Below are positions 9,133-17,913 of a stretch of 64,000 bases of DNA, piece by piece. The stretch covers positions 62,001 through 126,000 of the forward strand of contig NZ_BMVR01000014.1 in assembly GCF_014650815.1 (NCBI RefSeq), in the 5' to 3' direction. Position 1 is the stretch's first letter. The number at the start of each line of letters is the position of its first letter. Position numbers and translations under genes: made by a program. The DNA comes from Streptomyces flavofungini (GTDB taxonomy: Bacteria > Actinomycetota > Actinomycetes > Streptomycetales > Streptomycetaceae). The notes beneath the pieces are model-generated. The model had not been told where the DNA came from, did not search any database, and worked only from the letters and a program-made list of their open reading frames with translations.

Positions 9133-10191
9133 ATGAGTGATGTGAACCACAGCACCCGGGAGCGTGCCTACGAGCGGGTGGCACGGCTCACCGGCGCGCA
9201 CCTCGATCTGCCGACGTTCCTGGACGAGGCGTCCGAGCTGCTCGCGACGGCTCTGCCGCACGACGCGGCCTGCTGGCACACCATGGATCCGGCGACGCTC
9301 ATCGAGACGGGTTTCCACCTCGAGAACATGCCGAAGGCCCCGGACGCCGAGGTCGCGGCCCTCGCGTATCTGCCCGACGACTTCAACTCCTTCGTCGCGC
9401 TCGCCCGCGCCGGTCGCCACAGCGGCGTCCTCAGCACGGCCACCGGCGGCCGGCCGGAGCGGAGCCTGCGCTACCGCGAGCTCCTGCGCCCGCACAACGT
9501 CACCGGCGAACTGCGCACGTCCTGCGTCGTGGACGGCACCTGCTGGGGCAACTTCGCGTTCTTCCGCGAGGCCCCGGCCGACTTCACCGAGGACGAGCAG
9601 GACTTCGCCCACGACCTCGCCGCGGTGCTCGGCGGCGGCTTCCGGGGCGCGGTGGTGCGCGGCAGGAGCGGCAGCGGTACGGCGGGGCTCTGGCCCGGGC
9701 TGCTCCTGTTCGACGAGAACCGGCGCGTCGAGTCGGCAACCGGCCCGGCCCACCACTGGCTCGGCGAACTCGGCTTTCGCGGCTCGACGGGCGCGGACCC
9801 CCTCCCGTACGCCCTCCTCATGGTCGCCGAGCACGCCCGCGGGGCCGCCGCCGACGCGAGCGTGCGGGTCCGCGGCGAGTCCGGCGCCTGGGTCGAACTG
9901 CACGCGTCACCGGCGTCCGGCGGCGCACCGGGCAGGATCGCCGTCATCCTGCAGTCCGCCACGGCCCCGTCCGTCGCGTCGCTGCTGTCCGCCGCGTACG
10001 GCTTCACGCCCCGGGAACGCGAGCTGGTCGACCTGGTCCTGCGGGGCTGCGGGACGGGCGAGATCGCGACGCGCCTGTTCATCTCGCCGCACACCGTCCA
10101 GGGGCACCTCAAGTCGATCTTCGCCAAGACCGGGGTACGCAGCCGCCGGGAGCTGGTCACGCGCGTGTTCACGCCGGATCGCGGCGCCTGA
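9133..10191 (+). CDS. LuxR-family transcriptional regulator with N-terminal sensor region
   Basis: The protein has 352 residues. The C-terminal 65 residues are a LuxR-type helix-turn-helix, visible as FTPRERELVDLVLRG, GEIATRLFISPHTVQGHLKS and FAKTGVRSRRELV. The N-terminal 200 residues look like a GAF-type ligand-binding domain with no recognisable receiver Asp, so the signal is probably a small molecule and not phosphorylation. The chosen ATG at 9133 gives MSDVNHS; a frame upstream to 9043 is open but lacks a ribosome site. GTG at 9142 is an alternative. It is divergent from the cupin/SnoaL pair, which is its most likely target. Its end is 35 bases from the convergent TOPRIM gene. Confidence 0.88.
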   Translation: MSDVNHSTRERAYERVARLTGAHLDLPTFLDEASELLATALPHDAACWHTMDPATLIETGFHLENMPKAPDAEVAALAYLPDDFNSFVALARAGRHSGVLSTATGGRPERSLRYRELLRPHNVTGELRTSCVVDGTCWGNFAFFREAPADFTEDEQDFAHDLAAVLGGGFRGAVVRGRSGSGTAGLWPGLLLFDENRRVESATGPAHHWLGELGFRGSTGADPLPYALLMVAEHARGAAADASVRVRGESGAWVELHASPASGGAPGRIAVILQSATAPSVASLLSAAYGFTPRERELVDLVLRGCGTGEIATRLFISPHTVQGHLKSIFAKTGVRSRRELVTRVFTPDRGA

Positions 10192-10226
10192 CGGCCGCGT
10201 GCCGGACGGCTGGCCTACCGCGGCGG

Positions 10227-10844
10227 TCAGAGGCCGGCGAGGAGGTCGTCGAGCGGGGCGGGTACGCGGTCGGGGTCGAGGGCCTCGACGAGGACGCGGC
10301 CATAGCGGATCTTGCGTCCCCCCTTCGAGCCGAGGAAGCGCCGCACCTGCTGGTGTGCGGTACGGCTCTGCTGTGCGGGCTGGCGCTGGAGGGTCTGCAG
10401 GGCGCGCAGGTCGCCCTCCGCCCGGACCAGTTCCTCGACCCGTGGCACGCCCAGCGCGCGGATCAGCTCGTCCTCCAGGTCCGCCGCGCAGACGAAGATC
10501 TCCTCCTCGGCCGCACCGGCACGCTCCAGGCCGCGCTCGTAATAGGGCCGCTCCGCCTCGTCGCACAGTCCGATGAGACGCAGGCCCAGGCCGGGTGGCC
10601 CGAGGAGCCGGGCGAAGCGCCCGACGCTCATCGCGCCGCCCATCGACAGGACGCAGACCCCCTCGGCCGCCAGGTTCCGGCCGCGGCGGGCGGCCAGCGC
10701 GCCGACCGCTTCGGCGTCGCTCGGCCCTTCGAGCAGGACGACCGACCGGACGGCGAGGTCCTCGGCCAGCTCGCGTGCGGGGTCGCCGGGGCCACCGGCC
10801 GCCCACGCGGTGACCGCTTCCCGGAACTGCCCCATGTCAGCCAT
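10227..10844 (-). CDS. TOPRIM-domain protein (OLD-nuclease-like TOPRIM)
   Basis: The protein has 205 residues. Residues about 30-120 carry the TOPRIM signature: the Glu strand VVLLEGPSDAEAV and a later acidic strand with LIGLCDEAERPYY. This is the stand-alone TOPRIM type often annotated as ATP-dependent endonuclease in Streptomyces. No ATPase domain is present in this protein or next to it, so nuclease activity would need a partner or is doubtful. The start at 10844 (MADMGQF) has no strong ribosome site; the second ATG at 10835 is possible. The frame is open much further upstream, but that part is Arg-rich and has the composition of a shadow frame. It lies downstream of the lipoprotein hydrolase on the same strand with a 65-base gap. 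Confidence 0.75.
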   Translation of the reverse strand: MADMGQFREAVTAWAAGGPGDPARELAEDLAVRSVVLLEGPSDAEAVGALAARRGRNLAAEGVCVLSMGGAMSVGRFARLLGPPGLGLRLIGLCDEAERPYYERGLERAGAAEEEIFVCAADLEDELIRALGVPRVEELVRAEGDLRALQTLQRQPAQQSRTAHQQVRRFLGSKGGRKIRYGRVLVEALDPDRVPAPLDDLLAGL

Positions 10845-10909
10845 GGGAGGAGTGTCCGCTGTTCCCGGCCGCGGCGGTAAGGATTTTCCGCGCGGCGGGT
10901 CGAGGCCGG

Positions 10910-11923
10910 TCAGCGGGTGACCTGCGCGCCGACCCGATTGGCGCCCTGCTGGCCGGGCTGTGCGGTCGGCTGTTCGCCGGGCTGTGCGGTGGCTCGTGCC
11001 CTGTCCTGCTCGGCGACCTGCGCGGCGACGCGCTCGACGGCCCTGACGGCGACCTCGGGCTCGTCGGCGTAGAGGGTGTGCCCGCTGTTGCGGGCGACGA
11101 TCCCTTCGCTGTTGCGGGACACCGCCTGCCACTCCTGCTGGCCCTTGGCCCAGTCCTCCTCGAGGCCCGGCCCGTACGTGGGCACCTTCGCGAGGTACCG
11201 CTTGCCGTGCCGGATCACCCGCACCGGGATGTCACCGGCGGAGCGGACGTCCTGGTCGGTGAGGACGAGCCGTTCCGGGTTCTTCCCCGCGTGGCTCGCG
11301 AGGATCTGGTCGCGCAGGTCGCCCGCCGGGCCGGGGGCGGACTCGGGGATCCGCTTCGTGAGGTCGGCGACGGCGGTGGGCGAGGTGGCGTCCATGAGGA
11401 CCAGGCCCCGGATCCGGTCCGGGTGGTCGGGGGCGTACCGGGCGGCGAGCATCCCGCCCATGGAATGCCCGGCCAGGACGACCGGTTCGTCCCCGGCGAC
11501 CTCGTCGAGCACAGCCGTCAGGGTCCGCCCGACACGGTCGAGGTCCTGGCGGCCGTGGGGCAGGTCGCTGTCGCCCGCGCCGAGCCGGTCGTAGGAACAG
11601 ACTCGGCCCTTCTCGGTCAGGCGCCGCTGCAGGTCGGCCATCTTCGTCAGGTCGTCGCCCCCGCCGTGCAGCAGGACGATGACGGGCCGGTTCTCGGACG
11701 GGCTGCCGGAGCAGGAGACGTTCACCAAGTGGCCGTCAGCAGTGATCTTCTTGATCCCGGTGAGCGGGTCCTTGTCCGCACTCCACGTGGGCGCGGCGTC
11801 GGTCGATGTCGCCTTCGCGTCCGTCGCGTCCGTCGACGAATCGCCACAGCCGACAAGCACCGCACCGGCCACGGCGCAGTACAGAGCAATCGCGGCAGGC
11901 GCCCCGATCTTCTCGCGGATCAC
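10910..11923 (-). CDS. Secreted alpha/beta-hydrolase lipoprotein
   Basis: The protein has 337 residues starting at a GTG with GGGGGGAATT before it. The first 30 residues are a lipoprotein signal peptide ending in the lipobox LVGC, so the mature enzyme would sit on the outer face of the membrane. The fold is alpha/beta hydrolase: oxyanion HGGG, nucleophile elbow GHSMGG, a nearby acid region and a C-terminal catalytic His in ARNSGHTLYADEP. The substrate is not predictable; esterase or peptidase activity is typical. The C-terminal 25 residues are Gln/Ala/Pro-rich and low in complexity. The frame stays open upstream to 12403 but without coding character. It may be co-transcribed with the downstream TOPRIM gene. 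Confidence 0.85.
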   Translation of the reverse strand: MIREKIGAPAAIALYCAVAGAVLVGCGDSSTDATDAKATSTDAAPTWSADKDPLTGIKKITADGHLVNVSCSGSPSENRPVIVLLHGGGDDLTKMADLQRRLTEKGRVCSYDRLGAGDSDLPHGRQDLDRVGRTLTAVLDEVAGDEPVVLAGHSMGGMLAARYAPDHPDRIRGLVLMDATSPTAVADLTKRIPESAPGPAGDLRDQILASHAGKNPERLVLTDQDVRSAGDIPVRVIRHGKRYLAKVPTYGPGLEEDWAKGQQEWQAVSRNSEGIVARNSGHTLYADEPEVAVRAVERVAAQVAEQDRARATAQPGEQPTAQPGQQGANRVGAQVTR

Positions 11924-12343
11924 AATTCCCCCCACTGGCTGACTCTGTCCGCCGAACCGCAATGGCCGTGACGAAAGGCGCCTACACGACCGCCTCTCCC
12001 TCTTCCCTGACGCTTCGGCCGACGCTCTGGCCACCCCACATCTATACACGGCCAACGCGCGCAAGCCATGGCCGAAAGTGCACATCCGGGGGCACGGCCG
12101 CACGCCCCGTCGACACCGCGCCGCGCACCCCGCCGGAGCGCCGCGCTCCCGGATGGGGGCAATACCCCCGACGAGTGAACAGCCACGCACGAGTGGTTCG
12201 ATTCCCCGCCCTCCGAGACGTCGCAGGCCCGGCGCCGCCCACTCGAACGTTTCGGCGACGGTTCGTCCGCCCGTCGGCGTGACGCACGGCTGATCAGGCA
12301 CGTTCTCCGGGCACTTCCCTGACCCCGCTCCCGAGGAGACCTC
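11924..12343. other. Divergent intergenic region, no gene seen
   Basis: About 420 bases separate the lipoprotein hydrolase (leftward) from the small-peptide cassette (rightward) and must hold both promoters. A short hairpin, GGGGGCAATACCCCC, lies near 12156-12170. I see no RNA gene, iron box or convincing reading frame here. Confidence 0.4.
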
Positions 12344-12484
12344 GTGAATACCCTCCCTGTCCCTGCCACCGGCCCGTGCGTGTTCGACAATCCCCGGCCC
12401 CACGACACACGCCCCGTGCAGCGGGTTGACGCTGCCCGCCGCGCCGTCCGCGCAGCACGTCCGTCACCGAGGTGGTGGGCATGA
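12344..12484 (+). CDS. 46-residue peptide heading the Nudix/ABC/methyltransferase cassette
   Basis: GTG at 12344 lies five bases after GAGGAG, the best ribosome site in this cassette. The frame encodes MNTLPVPATGPCVFDNPRPH followed by an Arg/Ala-rich stretch and a C-terminal SPRWWA. Its stop overlaps the ATG of the Nudix gene (ATGA), the arrangement of a translationally coupled leader or precursor gene. It has one Cys at residue 12, no signal peptide and no membrane segment. I do not recognise the family. It may be a ribosomally made precursor peptide, a coupling leader with no function of its own, or chance. The exporter and methyltransferase behind it make a processed, exported peptide conceivable, but no core motif or protease is visible. 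Confidence 0.45.
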   Translation: MNTLPVPATGPCVFDNPRPHDTRPVQRVDAARRAVRAARPSPRWWA

Positions 12485-13014
12485 CCGACACCAAGACCCC
12501 GGCCGACAACGGTGGCCGTGCGAGCGGGCGGTACCGGCACATCACACACGTGATGCTGCTGTTGCAGCGCAGCGACGGACGCGTGCTCACCGTCCGCCAC
12601 CGGATGTCGTCCACGCACTCGCCGGGGCTGCTCACGGTGGTCGGCGGGCACCTGGAGGAGGGCGAGTTCGCCCAGCAGGCCGCGTTGCGGGAACTCGTCG
12701 CGGGGACCGGGGCCCAAGTCGCCCCGGCGGATGCGGAGTTCTGCCAGCTCGTGCACTACCTGGACAGGGCCGGAGAGCGCTCGATGGGCGTGGCGTTCAC
12801 CGCGCGCCGGTGGCAGGGCGAGCCACGGAACACGGAGCCGGACAAGCACACGGGCCTGGTGTGGGTGCAGCCCGGCAACGCGCCGTCCGACTGCCACCCC
12901 TACACCCGTACCGTCCTCGCCAACTTCGCCTCGGGCACGACTCTCTACGAGGAGATCACGGCACCGGACGAGGCGGTCGCCGCACCGGCGACGGAGCGGG
13001 GTGGTGCGGCGTGA
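12481..13014 (+). CDS. Nudix-fold protein with degenerate Nudix box
   Basis: The protein has 177 residues. The Nudix helix region is GGHLEEGEFAQQAALRELVA followed by GTGA. In the consensus GX5EX7REUXEEXGU the two metal-binding glutamates of EE are Ala-Gly here, so hydrolase activity is doubtful and a nucleotide-binding or sensor role is more likely. The rest of the fold (THVMLLLQRSDGRVLTVRH at the N-terminus) looks normal. ATG at 12481 overlaps the stop of the small peptide, and its own TGA overlaps the GTG of the ABC gene. It is therefore the second member of a four-gene coupled operon. An upstream in-frame GTG at 12472 is the alternative start. Confidence 0.85.
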   Translation: MTDTKTPADNGGRASGRYRHITHVMLLLQRSDGRVLTVRHRMSSTHSPGLLTVVGGHLEEGEFAQQAALRELVAGTGAQVAPADAEFCQLVHYLDRAGERSMGVAFTARRWQGEPRNTEPDKHTGLVWVQPGNAPSDCHPYTRTVLANFASGTTLYEEITAPDEAVAAPATERGGAA

Positions 13015-15005
13015 AGCGGTTCTTCGGACGCGTAAGCATGGCCGATCCGGTGGTGTCGCGGGCGGAGGAGGAGCTGTTCGGCGGGCCCCTGCGGTACGAC
13101 ATGGGCTGGTCCGAGCACGAGCGGGCGCGGCTCGACCTGACAATGGTCGGCGCGATCCGGGCGATGCCCCGCCTGGTGCGCGGCACGCTGCGGCGGGCGT
13201 GGCGGGCCGACCGGTCGTCGCTGCTGGGCGTGGGGATCAGCGAGATCGGGCAGGGCATCGCCACCGCGGCGAGCCTGCTCGCGGTGAACGCCGTCATGCA
13301 CGCGCTGCTCGGGGCGGGCGATCCGGTGGACCGGCTGCGTTCCGCGCTGCCCGCGCTCGCCGTGGTCGCCGTGGTGGCGGTGGCCAGGGCCGGGTTCGCG
13401 GGCTGGTCGACGTCCCGGGCCGGGCGGCTGGAGCCGCTGGTGGAGCGGGTGGCGACGACGGAGTATCTGGCGGCGGCCACGGAGGTCGAGTTGGAGGCGA
13501 TCGAGGATCCGGAGTTCCGGCGGCTCATCGATGTGGCCCAGCAGGGGGCTTCGTCGGCCCGGCGCATGATCAGCGCCTGCGTGGCCGCGCTGAACGGCAC
13601 CATCAGCCTGATCGCCACGGCCGGTGTGCTGGCCGTGCTGCACCCCGCGCTGCTTCCGCTGCTGTTGCTGATCGCCGCCCCGCGCGGGTGGGGTGCGATG
13701 CGGGTGGCGCAGGAGCGGTACGCGTCGGTGATGACGTGGGTGGAACACCTGCGCGCCAGCAGGCTGTTGGGCAACCTCCTGACGGAACGCACGGCGGCGC
13801 AGGAGGTACGCCTCCACCGCGTCGGCCCGTTCCTCCTCGACCGCTACCGGGGCATGGCCGAGAGCGCGGAGACCGAACAGCGGCGCCTCGCCGACGGCAA
13901 GGCGCTCACCGAGTTGGTGGCGGCCGCGCTGTCGGGCCTTGCCCTGGCCAGTACGTACGGGGTGATGCTCTGGCTGATCGTCGCCGGGCACATGGAACTG
14001 GCGGTGGCGGGCACGGCCGTGATCGCGGTGCGCTCGGGCTCCGCGAGCCTCGGCTCGCTCGTGATGAACGTGAACCAACTGCACGAGGAGAGCCTGTACG
14101 TCCGCGACCACGAACGGTTCCTGGAGGAGGCCGCCCGGCACGCCATCCCCCGGGGCGGCCGGGCCGTGCCGGACGCCGTCGCCGGGGTGGCCCTGGACAA
14201 CGTCGGCTACCGCTATCCCGACCGGGACGAGCCCGCCCTGGACGGGGTGTCGCTGCACGTCCCGATGGGCTCGGTCGTCGCCGTCGTCGGCGAGAACGGG
14301 TCCGGCAAGTCCACCCTGATGAAGGTCCTCGCGGGCCTGCTGCTGCCGCAGACCGGCTCCGTGCGCTGGGGCGGGCTGCCCCTGAGCGACCTGGACCGCT
14401 TCGACGTCTTCGAACGCGTCACCCTGCTCACCCAGGACTTCGAGCGCTGGCCGGTCACCGCCGCGATGAACGTCCGCCTCGGCCGCCCCCACCAGGCGCC
14501 CTCCACCGAGCAGTTGGGCACCACACTCGACTACGCGGGCGCGACACCCGTCGTCGCGAAGCTCCCCCGCGGCACCCGGACGCTGCTGGCCCGCATGTTC
14601 CGCGGCGCCTCCGAGATCAGCGGCGGCGAATGGCAGAAGGTCGGCCTCGCCCGCGCCCACTGGCGCACCGAGACCTCCCCTGCCGACGGCCTCCTGATCG
14701 TCGACGAACCGACCTCCGCCCTCGACCCCGAAGCCGAGATCGAAGCCTTCGACCGCATCCGCCGCCTGGCCGGCCCCCGCCGCGCCGTCGTCCTCGTCAC
14801 CCACCGCATGTCCGGCGTCCGCCACGCCGACACCATCCACGTCCTCAGCCGAGGCCGCCTGGTGGAATCCGGCAGCCACACCGACCTGATGACAGCGGAC
14901 GGCCGCTACGCCGCCATGTTCCGCACCCAGGCCGCCCAGTACGCGCCCCCACCCCGCCCGGGAGTACCGCACCCGGGCACACCACCGGTGACGGACCACG
15001 CCTGA
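13011..15005 (+). CDS. ABC exporter, fused membrane and ATPase domains
   Basis: The protein has 664 residues. Residues about 60-360 hold the transmembrane helices of a type IV exporter half. The C-terminal ATPase has Walker A GENGSGKST, signature ISGGEWQKV and Walker B LLIVDEPTSALD, all intact. It would work as a homodimer, moving a peptide or lipid-like compound out of the cell. GTG at 13011 overlaps the Nudix stop; ATG at 13038 is an alternative. The methyltransferase follows after 24 bases. The last 25 residues are Pro-rich. Exporters of this type are common in lantibiotic and other small-peptide loci, but the substrate here is an inference from position only. Confidence 0.88.
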   Translation: MKRFFGRVSMADPVVSRAEEELFGGPLRYDMGWSEHERARLDLTMVGAIRAMPRLVRGTLRRAWRADRSSLLGVGISEIGQGIATAASLLAVNAVMHALLGAGDPVDRLRSALPALAVVAVVAVARAGFAGWSTSRAGRLEPLVERVATTEYLAAATEVELEAIEDPEFRRLIDVAQQGASSARRMISACVAALNGTISLIATAGVLAVLHPALLPLLLLIAAPRGWGAMRVAQERYASVMTWVEHLRASRLLGNLLTERTAAQEVRLHRVGPFLLDRYRGMAESAETEQRRLADGKALTELVAAALSGLALASTYGVMLWLIVAGHMELAVAGTAVIAVRSGSASLGSLVMNVNQLHEESLYVRDHERFLEEAARHAIPRGGRAVPDAVAGVALDNVGYRYPDRDEPALDGVSLHVPMGSVVAVVGENGSGKSTLMKVLAGLLLPQTGSVRWGGLPLSDLDRFDVFERVTLLTQDFERWPVTAAMNVRLGRPHQAPSTEQLGTTLDYAGATPVVAKLPRGTRTLLARMFRGASEISGGEWQKVGLARAHWRTETSPADGLLIVDEPTSALDPEAEIEAFDRIRRLAGPRRAVVLVTHRMSGVRHADTIHVLSRGRLVESGSHTDLMTADGRYAAMFRTQAAQYAPPPRPGVPHPGTPPVTDHA

Positions 15006-15029
15006 CCCGCACCCACCGAAAGGACCACC

Positions 15030-15716
15030 GTGCCACCCGACTCCACCGCCCCCACTGCCGCACCCGTCGTCACCCCCGCCCGTGCGGCGCCAACCGCCAG
15101 CGCCGGGGGCGAGCCCGCACACCCCGATGGTCCCGCCCTCATGAGCGGCCCCGCGGACCCGCAGTCGGCGGGAGCTGCGTACTGGGAACCGCTGTGGCAA
15201 GAAGGCCGCCGCTATCGGACCATCGACGCGGCCGAAGCCGATGCGCTGCGCCGGCGGCTCGGGCCCGGCCGCGACCGCCCCGCCCTCGACATCGGCTGCG
15301 GCGAGGGCGCGCTCACCGCCCAGCTCCACCGGCTCGGCTACCGCACCACGGGCATCGACTGCGCCCCCACCGCGGTGGCCTCCGCCCGCGGCAACCACCC
15401 GGACCTCGACTTCCGAGTCCACGACTTCGGCATCGACGACCCCGCGCTCCTCCCCCACCCGGCATTCACGGCCATCACCTGCCGACTCGTCTTCCGGTGG
15501 GTCACCGACAGGGACACCTTCCTCTCCCGCGTACGCGACCTGCTCACGCCCGGCGGCACGTTCTGGGTGGTCACGTCCGTCCACGACCCGGCCCAGGGAC
15601 CACCCAAGCCGTGGGACCTCAGCGCCGAAGAGGCCGACCGGCTCACCACCGCGTGGTCAGGGGTCCATCCCACCGAGCTCACACCGTCCTTCCACTGCTA
15701 CGCGCTACGGCCCTGA
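15030..15716 (+). CDS. Class I SAM-dependent methyltransferase
   Basis: The protein has 228 residues, starting at GTG 15030 with GAAAGGA upstream. The first 45 residues are Ala/Pro-rich and probably disordered. SAM-binding motif I is ALDIGCGEGALTAQL, motif II ends in the acidic GIDCAPTAV, and the post-motif region LLTPGGTFWVV is typical of small-molecule methyltransferases. It ends the peptide/Nudix/ABC operon. The acceptor is unknown; given the neighbours it may methylate the exported product. The gene end overlaps, on the other strand, an open continuation of the permease frame at 15705-15842. Confidence 0.87.
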   Translation: MPPDSTAPTAAPVVTPARAAPTASAGGEPAHPDGPALMSGPADPQSAGAAYWEPLWQEGRRYRTIDAAEADALRRRLGPGRDRPALDIGCGEGALTAQLHRLGYRTTGIDCAPTAVASARGNHPDLDFRVHDFGIDDPALLPHPAFTAITCRLVFRWVTDRDTFLSRVRDLLTPGGTFWVVTSVHDPAQGPPKPWDLSAEEADRLTTAWSGVHPTELTPSFHCYALRP

Positions 15717-15842
15717 CGCCGTCCACCGCAGGGCCGTGAGGGGCTCGATGAAGGGTGCGGCGCGGGTCGCGCCGACGCGCGTGATCCGGCCCGGGTCGAA
15801 CGCGTGGCCCCGCACGCCCGCGGCGGCCGGGCGTTTCCGCCC

Positions 15843-17909
15843 CTACCGCCGACTCCGTACCAGCAGGTAGAGGAAGTACGGCGTACCGATCAGCGCAGTC
15901 ATCAGCCCGGCGCCGAGCTGTGCCGGTGCGATCACCGTGCGGCCCACCAGGTCGGCCGTGCAGACGAGGAGGGCGCCGAGGAGTACGGAGACGGGGACGA
16001 CGCGGACGTGTTGGCGGCCGACGAGGGCGCGGGCCGCGTGCGGGGCGACGAGACCGACGAAGCCGATCGTGCCCGCGGCGGCCACGGCGGTGGCGCTCAG
16101 GAGGACGCTGAGGACGAGGAAGCCGAGGCGGCCGCGGCTCAGGTTGAGGCCGAGGAGGCGGGGGGTGTCCTCGTCGAGGGAGACGAGATCGAGTTCGGCG
16201 CGCCGTATGACCGCGAGGGTCAGGCCCACGGCGAGGACGAGTGCGAGCGGCACGACGTCGGGGAACGTCCGGCCGTAGGTGGAGCCGGAGAGCCAGGTGA
16301 GCGCCTTCGTCGCGTTGAACGGGTCGGTGAGGATGATCAGGAGGCTGATGACGGCCGCCGACCCGGTGGCGACGCCGAATCCGACGAGGACGAGCCGGTT
16401 CTGCTGGAATCCGCCTCGCGCCGCGAGTCCGAAGACGAGGACCGCGCTGACCGCGGCGCCCGCGAACGCACCGGCGGCGATGCTCCACGACCCGGCCACG
16501 GGCACCGTCGTGACGAGCAGGACGGCGCCGACGGCGGCGCCGTTCGTCACGCCGAGGACACCTGGTTCGGCGAGGGGGTTGCGGGTGACGGCCTGGATGA
16601 GGGTCCCGGCGAGGGCGAGCGCCGCGCCCGCGAGGAGGGCGGCGAGGACCCGGGGCACCCGGGTGTCGAGCACGAAGGTGATGGCCTGCCCGGACCGGCC
16701 CTGCGTCCAGTTGACCACGTCGCCCAGGAGCAGCTTGGCGTCGCCGATGAGCACGGCGGCGATCGTCACGCCGACGAGCCCGACGACGAGGACGGCCGTG
16801 GTGGTGAGGAAGGTGGCCCGGCTGCGGATGCGCAGCCGCTCGGTCGGCATGGCTCCGGCGGTGTCCCGGGCCCGCGCGGCCATGACGACCAGGAAGACCG
16901 CGCCGACCAGGCTGGTGACGACACCGGTCGGTACGGCGACCGCGGTGCCCGACGGTACGACGGCCCGCAGCAGCACGTCGGAGCCGAGGACGAGGGCCGC
17001 GCCGGTGAGGCCCGCGAAGGGAAGGCGCGCCCGCGACCGGGTGAAGGCGCGGAACCGGCGGGCGAGGGGGCGTACGAGGGCGGGGGCGCAGAGGCCGACG
17101 AAGCCGACGGGTCCGGCGAGGGTGACGGCGGCCGTGGAAAGGAGCGCGGCGAGCACGACGGCGGTGACGCGCGTGGAGCGGACGGGGACGCCGACACCGC
17201 GCGCGGCATCGTCACCGAGCGCCAGGGCGTCGACCCGGCGGGCGAGCAGCACCAGGCCGACGAGGCCGACGAAGGCGATCGGCGCCATCTGGAGCACGCC
17301 GTCGAAGCCGTTCTGCGCGATGCTGCCCTGGTTCCACTTGTAGAGGCCCTCGGTCTGCCGGGGACGCAGCAGGAGCAGCCCCTCGGCGACGGCGGTGAGG
17401 CCGAGGGTGAGGGCGCTGCCCGCGAGGACGAGCCGGACCGTACCGGTGCCCAGGCCGGAGAGGCCGAGGACGACGGCCGCAGCGGCGAGGCCGCCGACGA
17501 AGGCGACGCCGGAGGAGGCGAGCAGCGGCAGCGTGACGCCGGTGGCGGCGGCGACGCAGAGGGCGACGTAGGAGCCCGCGTTGACGGCGAGGGTGTCGGG
17601 CGAGGCGAGGACGTTGCGGCTGACCGCCTGGAGGGCGGCGCCCGCCATGCCGAGGACGGCGCCGACGAGCAGCCCCGCGGTCATCCGCGGCAGCCGGGAG
17701 GCGATGACGACGGACGAGTCGCCCGCCTCGGCCCGGCCGGTGAGCGCCTTCCAGACCTCGGGGGCGCCGACGGAGGCCGTGCCCTGGGTGATGTCCACGA
17801 CCGCGAGGACGGCGACGAGGAGCACCAGTGCGGCCGTCACCGCGGCCGCGCCCGTACGCGCCGCGGCTGTCGACGGGCGGGTAGCGGGGGTGGTTGCGGT
17901 GACGGCCAT
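15843..17909 (-). CDS. Fused FecCD-type iron-siderophore permease (two permease halves in one chain)
   Basis: The protein has 688 residues made of two FecCD domains in tandem, about 1-340 and 341-688, the arrangement of FhuB. Each half carries a copy of the loop ending in NPLA-like residues: SRNVLASPDTL in the first and TRNPLAEPGVLG in the second. About 18-20 membrane segments are expected. It imports a ferric siderophore with the lipoprotein at 17914 and the ATPase at 18891. It is the last gene of a three-gene operon, four bases after the binding-protein stop. It is a second, independent importer beside cchCDEF. The substrate cannot be read from sequence. Confidence 0.93.
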   Translation of the reverse strand: MAVTATTPATRPSTAAARTGAAAVTAALVLLVAVLAVVDITQGTASVGAPEVWKALTGRAEAGDSSVVIASRLPRMTAGLLVGAVLGMAGAALQAVSRNVLASPDTLAVNAGSYVALCVAAATGVTLPLLASSGVAFVGGLAAAAVVLGLSGLGTGTVRLVLAGSALTLGLTAVAEGLLLLRPRQTEGLYKWNQGSIAQNGFDGVLQMAPIAFVGLVGLVLLARRVDALALGDDAARGVGVPVRSTRVTAVVLAALLSTAAVTLAGPVGFVGLCAPALVRPLARRFRAFTRSRARLPFAGLTGAALVLGSDVLLRAVVPSGTAVAVPTGVVTSLVGAVFLVVMAARARDTAGAMPTERLRIRSRATFLTTTAVLVVGLVGVTIAAVLIGDAKLLLGDVVNWTQGRSGQAITFVLDTRVPRVLAALLAGAALALAGTLIQAVTRNPLAEPGVLGVTNGAAVGAVLLVTTVPVAGSWSIAAGAFAGAAVSAVLVFGLAARGGFQQNRLVLVGFGVATGSAAVISLLIILTDPFNATKALTWLSGSTYGRTFPDVVPLALVLAVGLTLAVIRRAELDLVSLDEDTPRLLGLNLSRGRLGFLVLSVLLSATAVAAAGTIGFVGLVAPHAARALVGRQHVRVVPVSVLLGALLVCTADLVGRTVIAPAQLGAGLMTALIGTPYFLYLLVRSRR

Positions 17910-17913
17910 GGCG

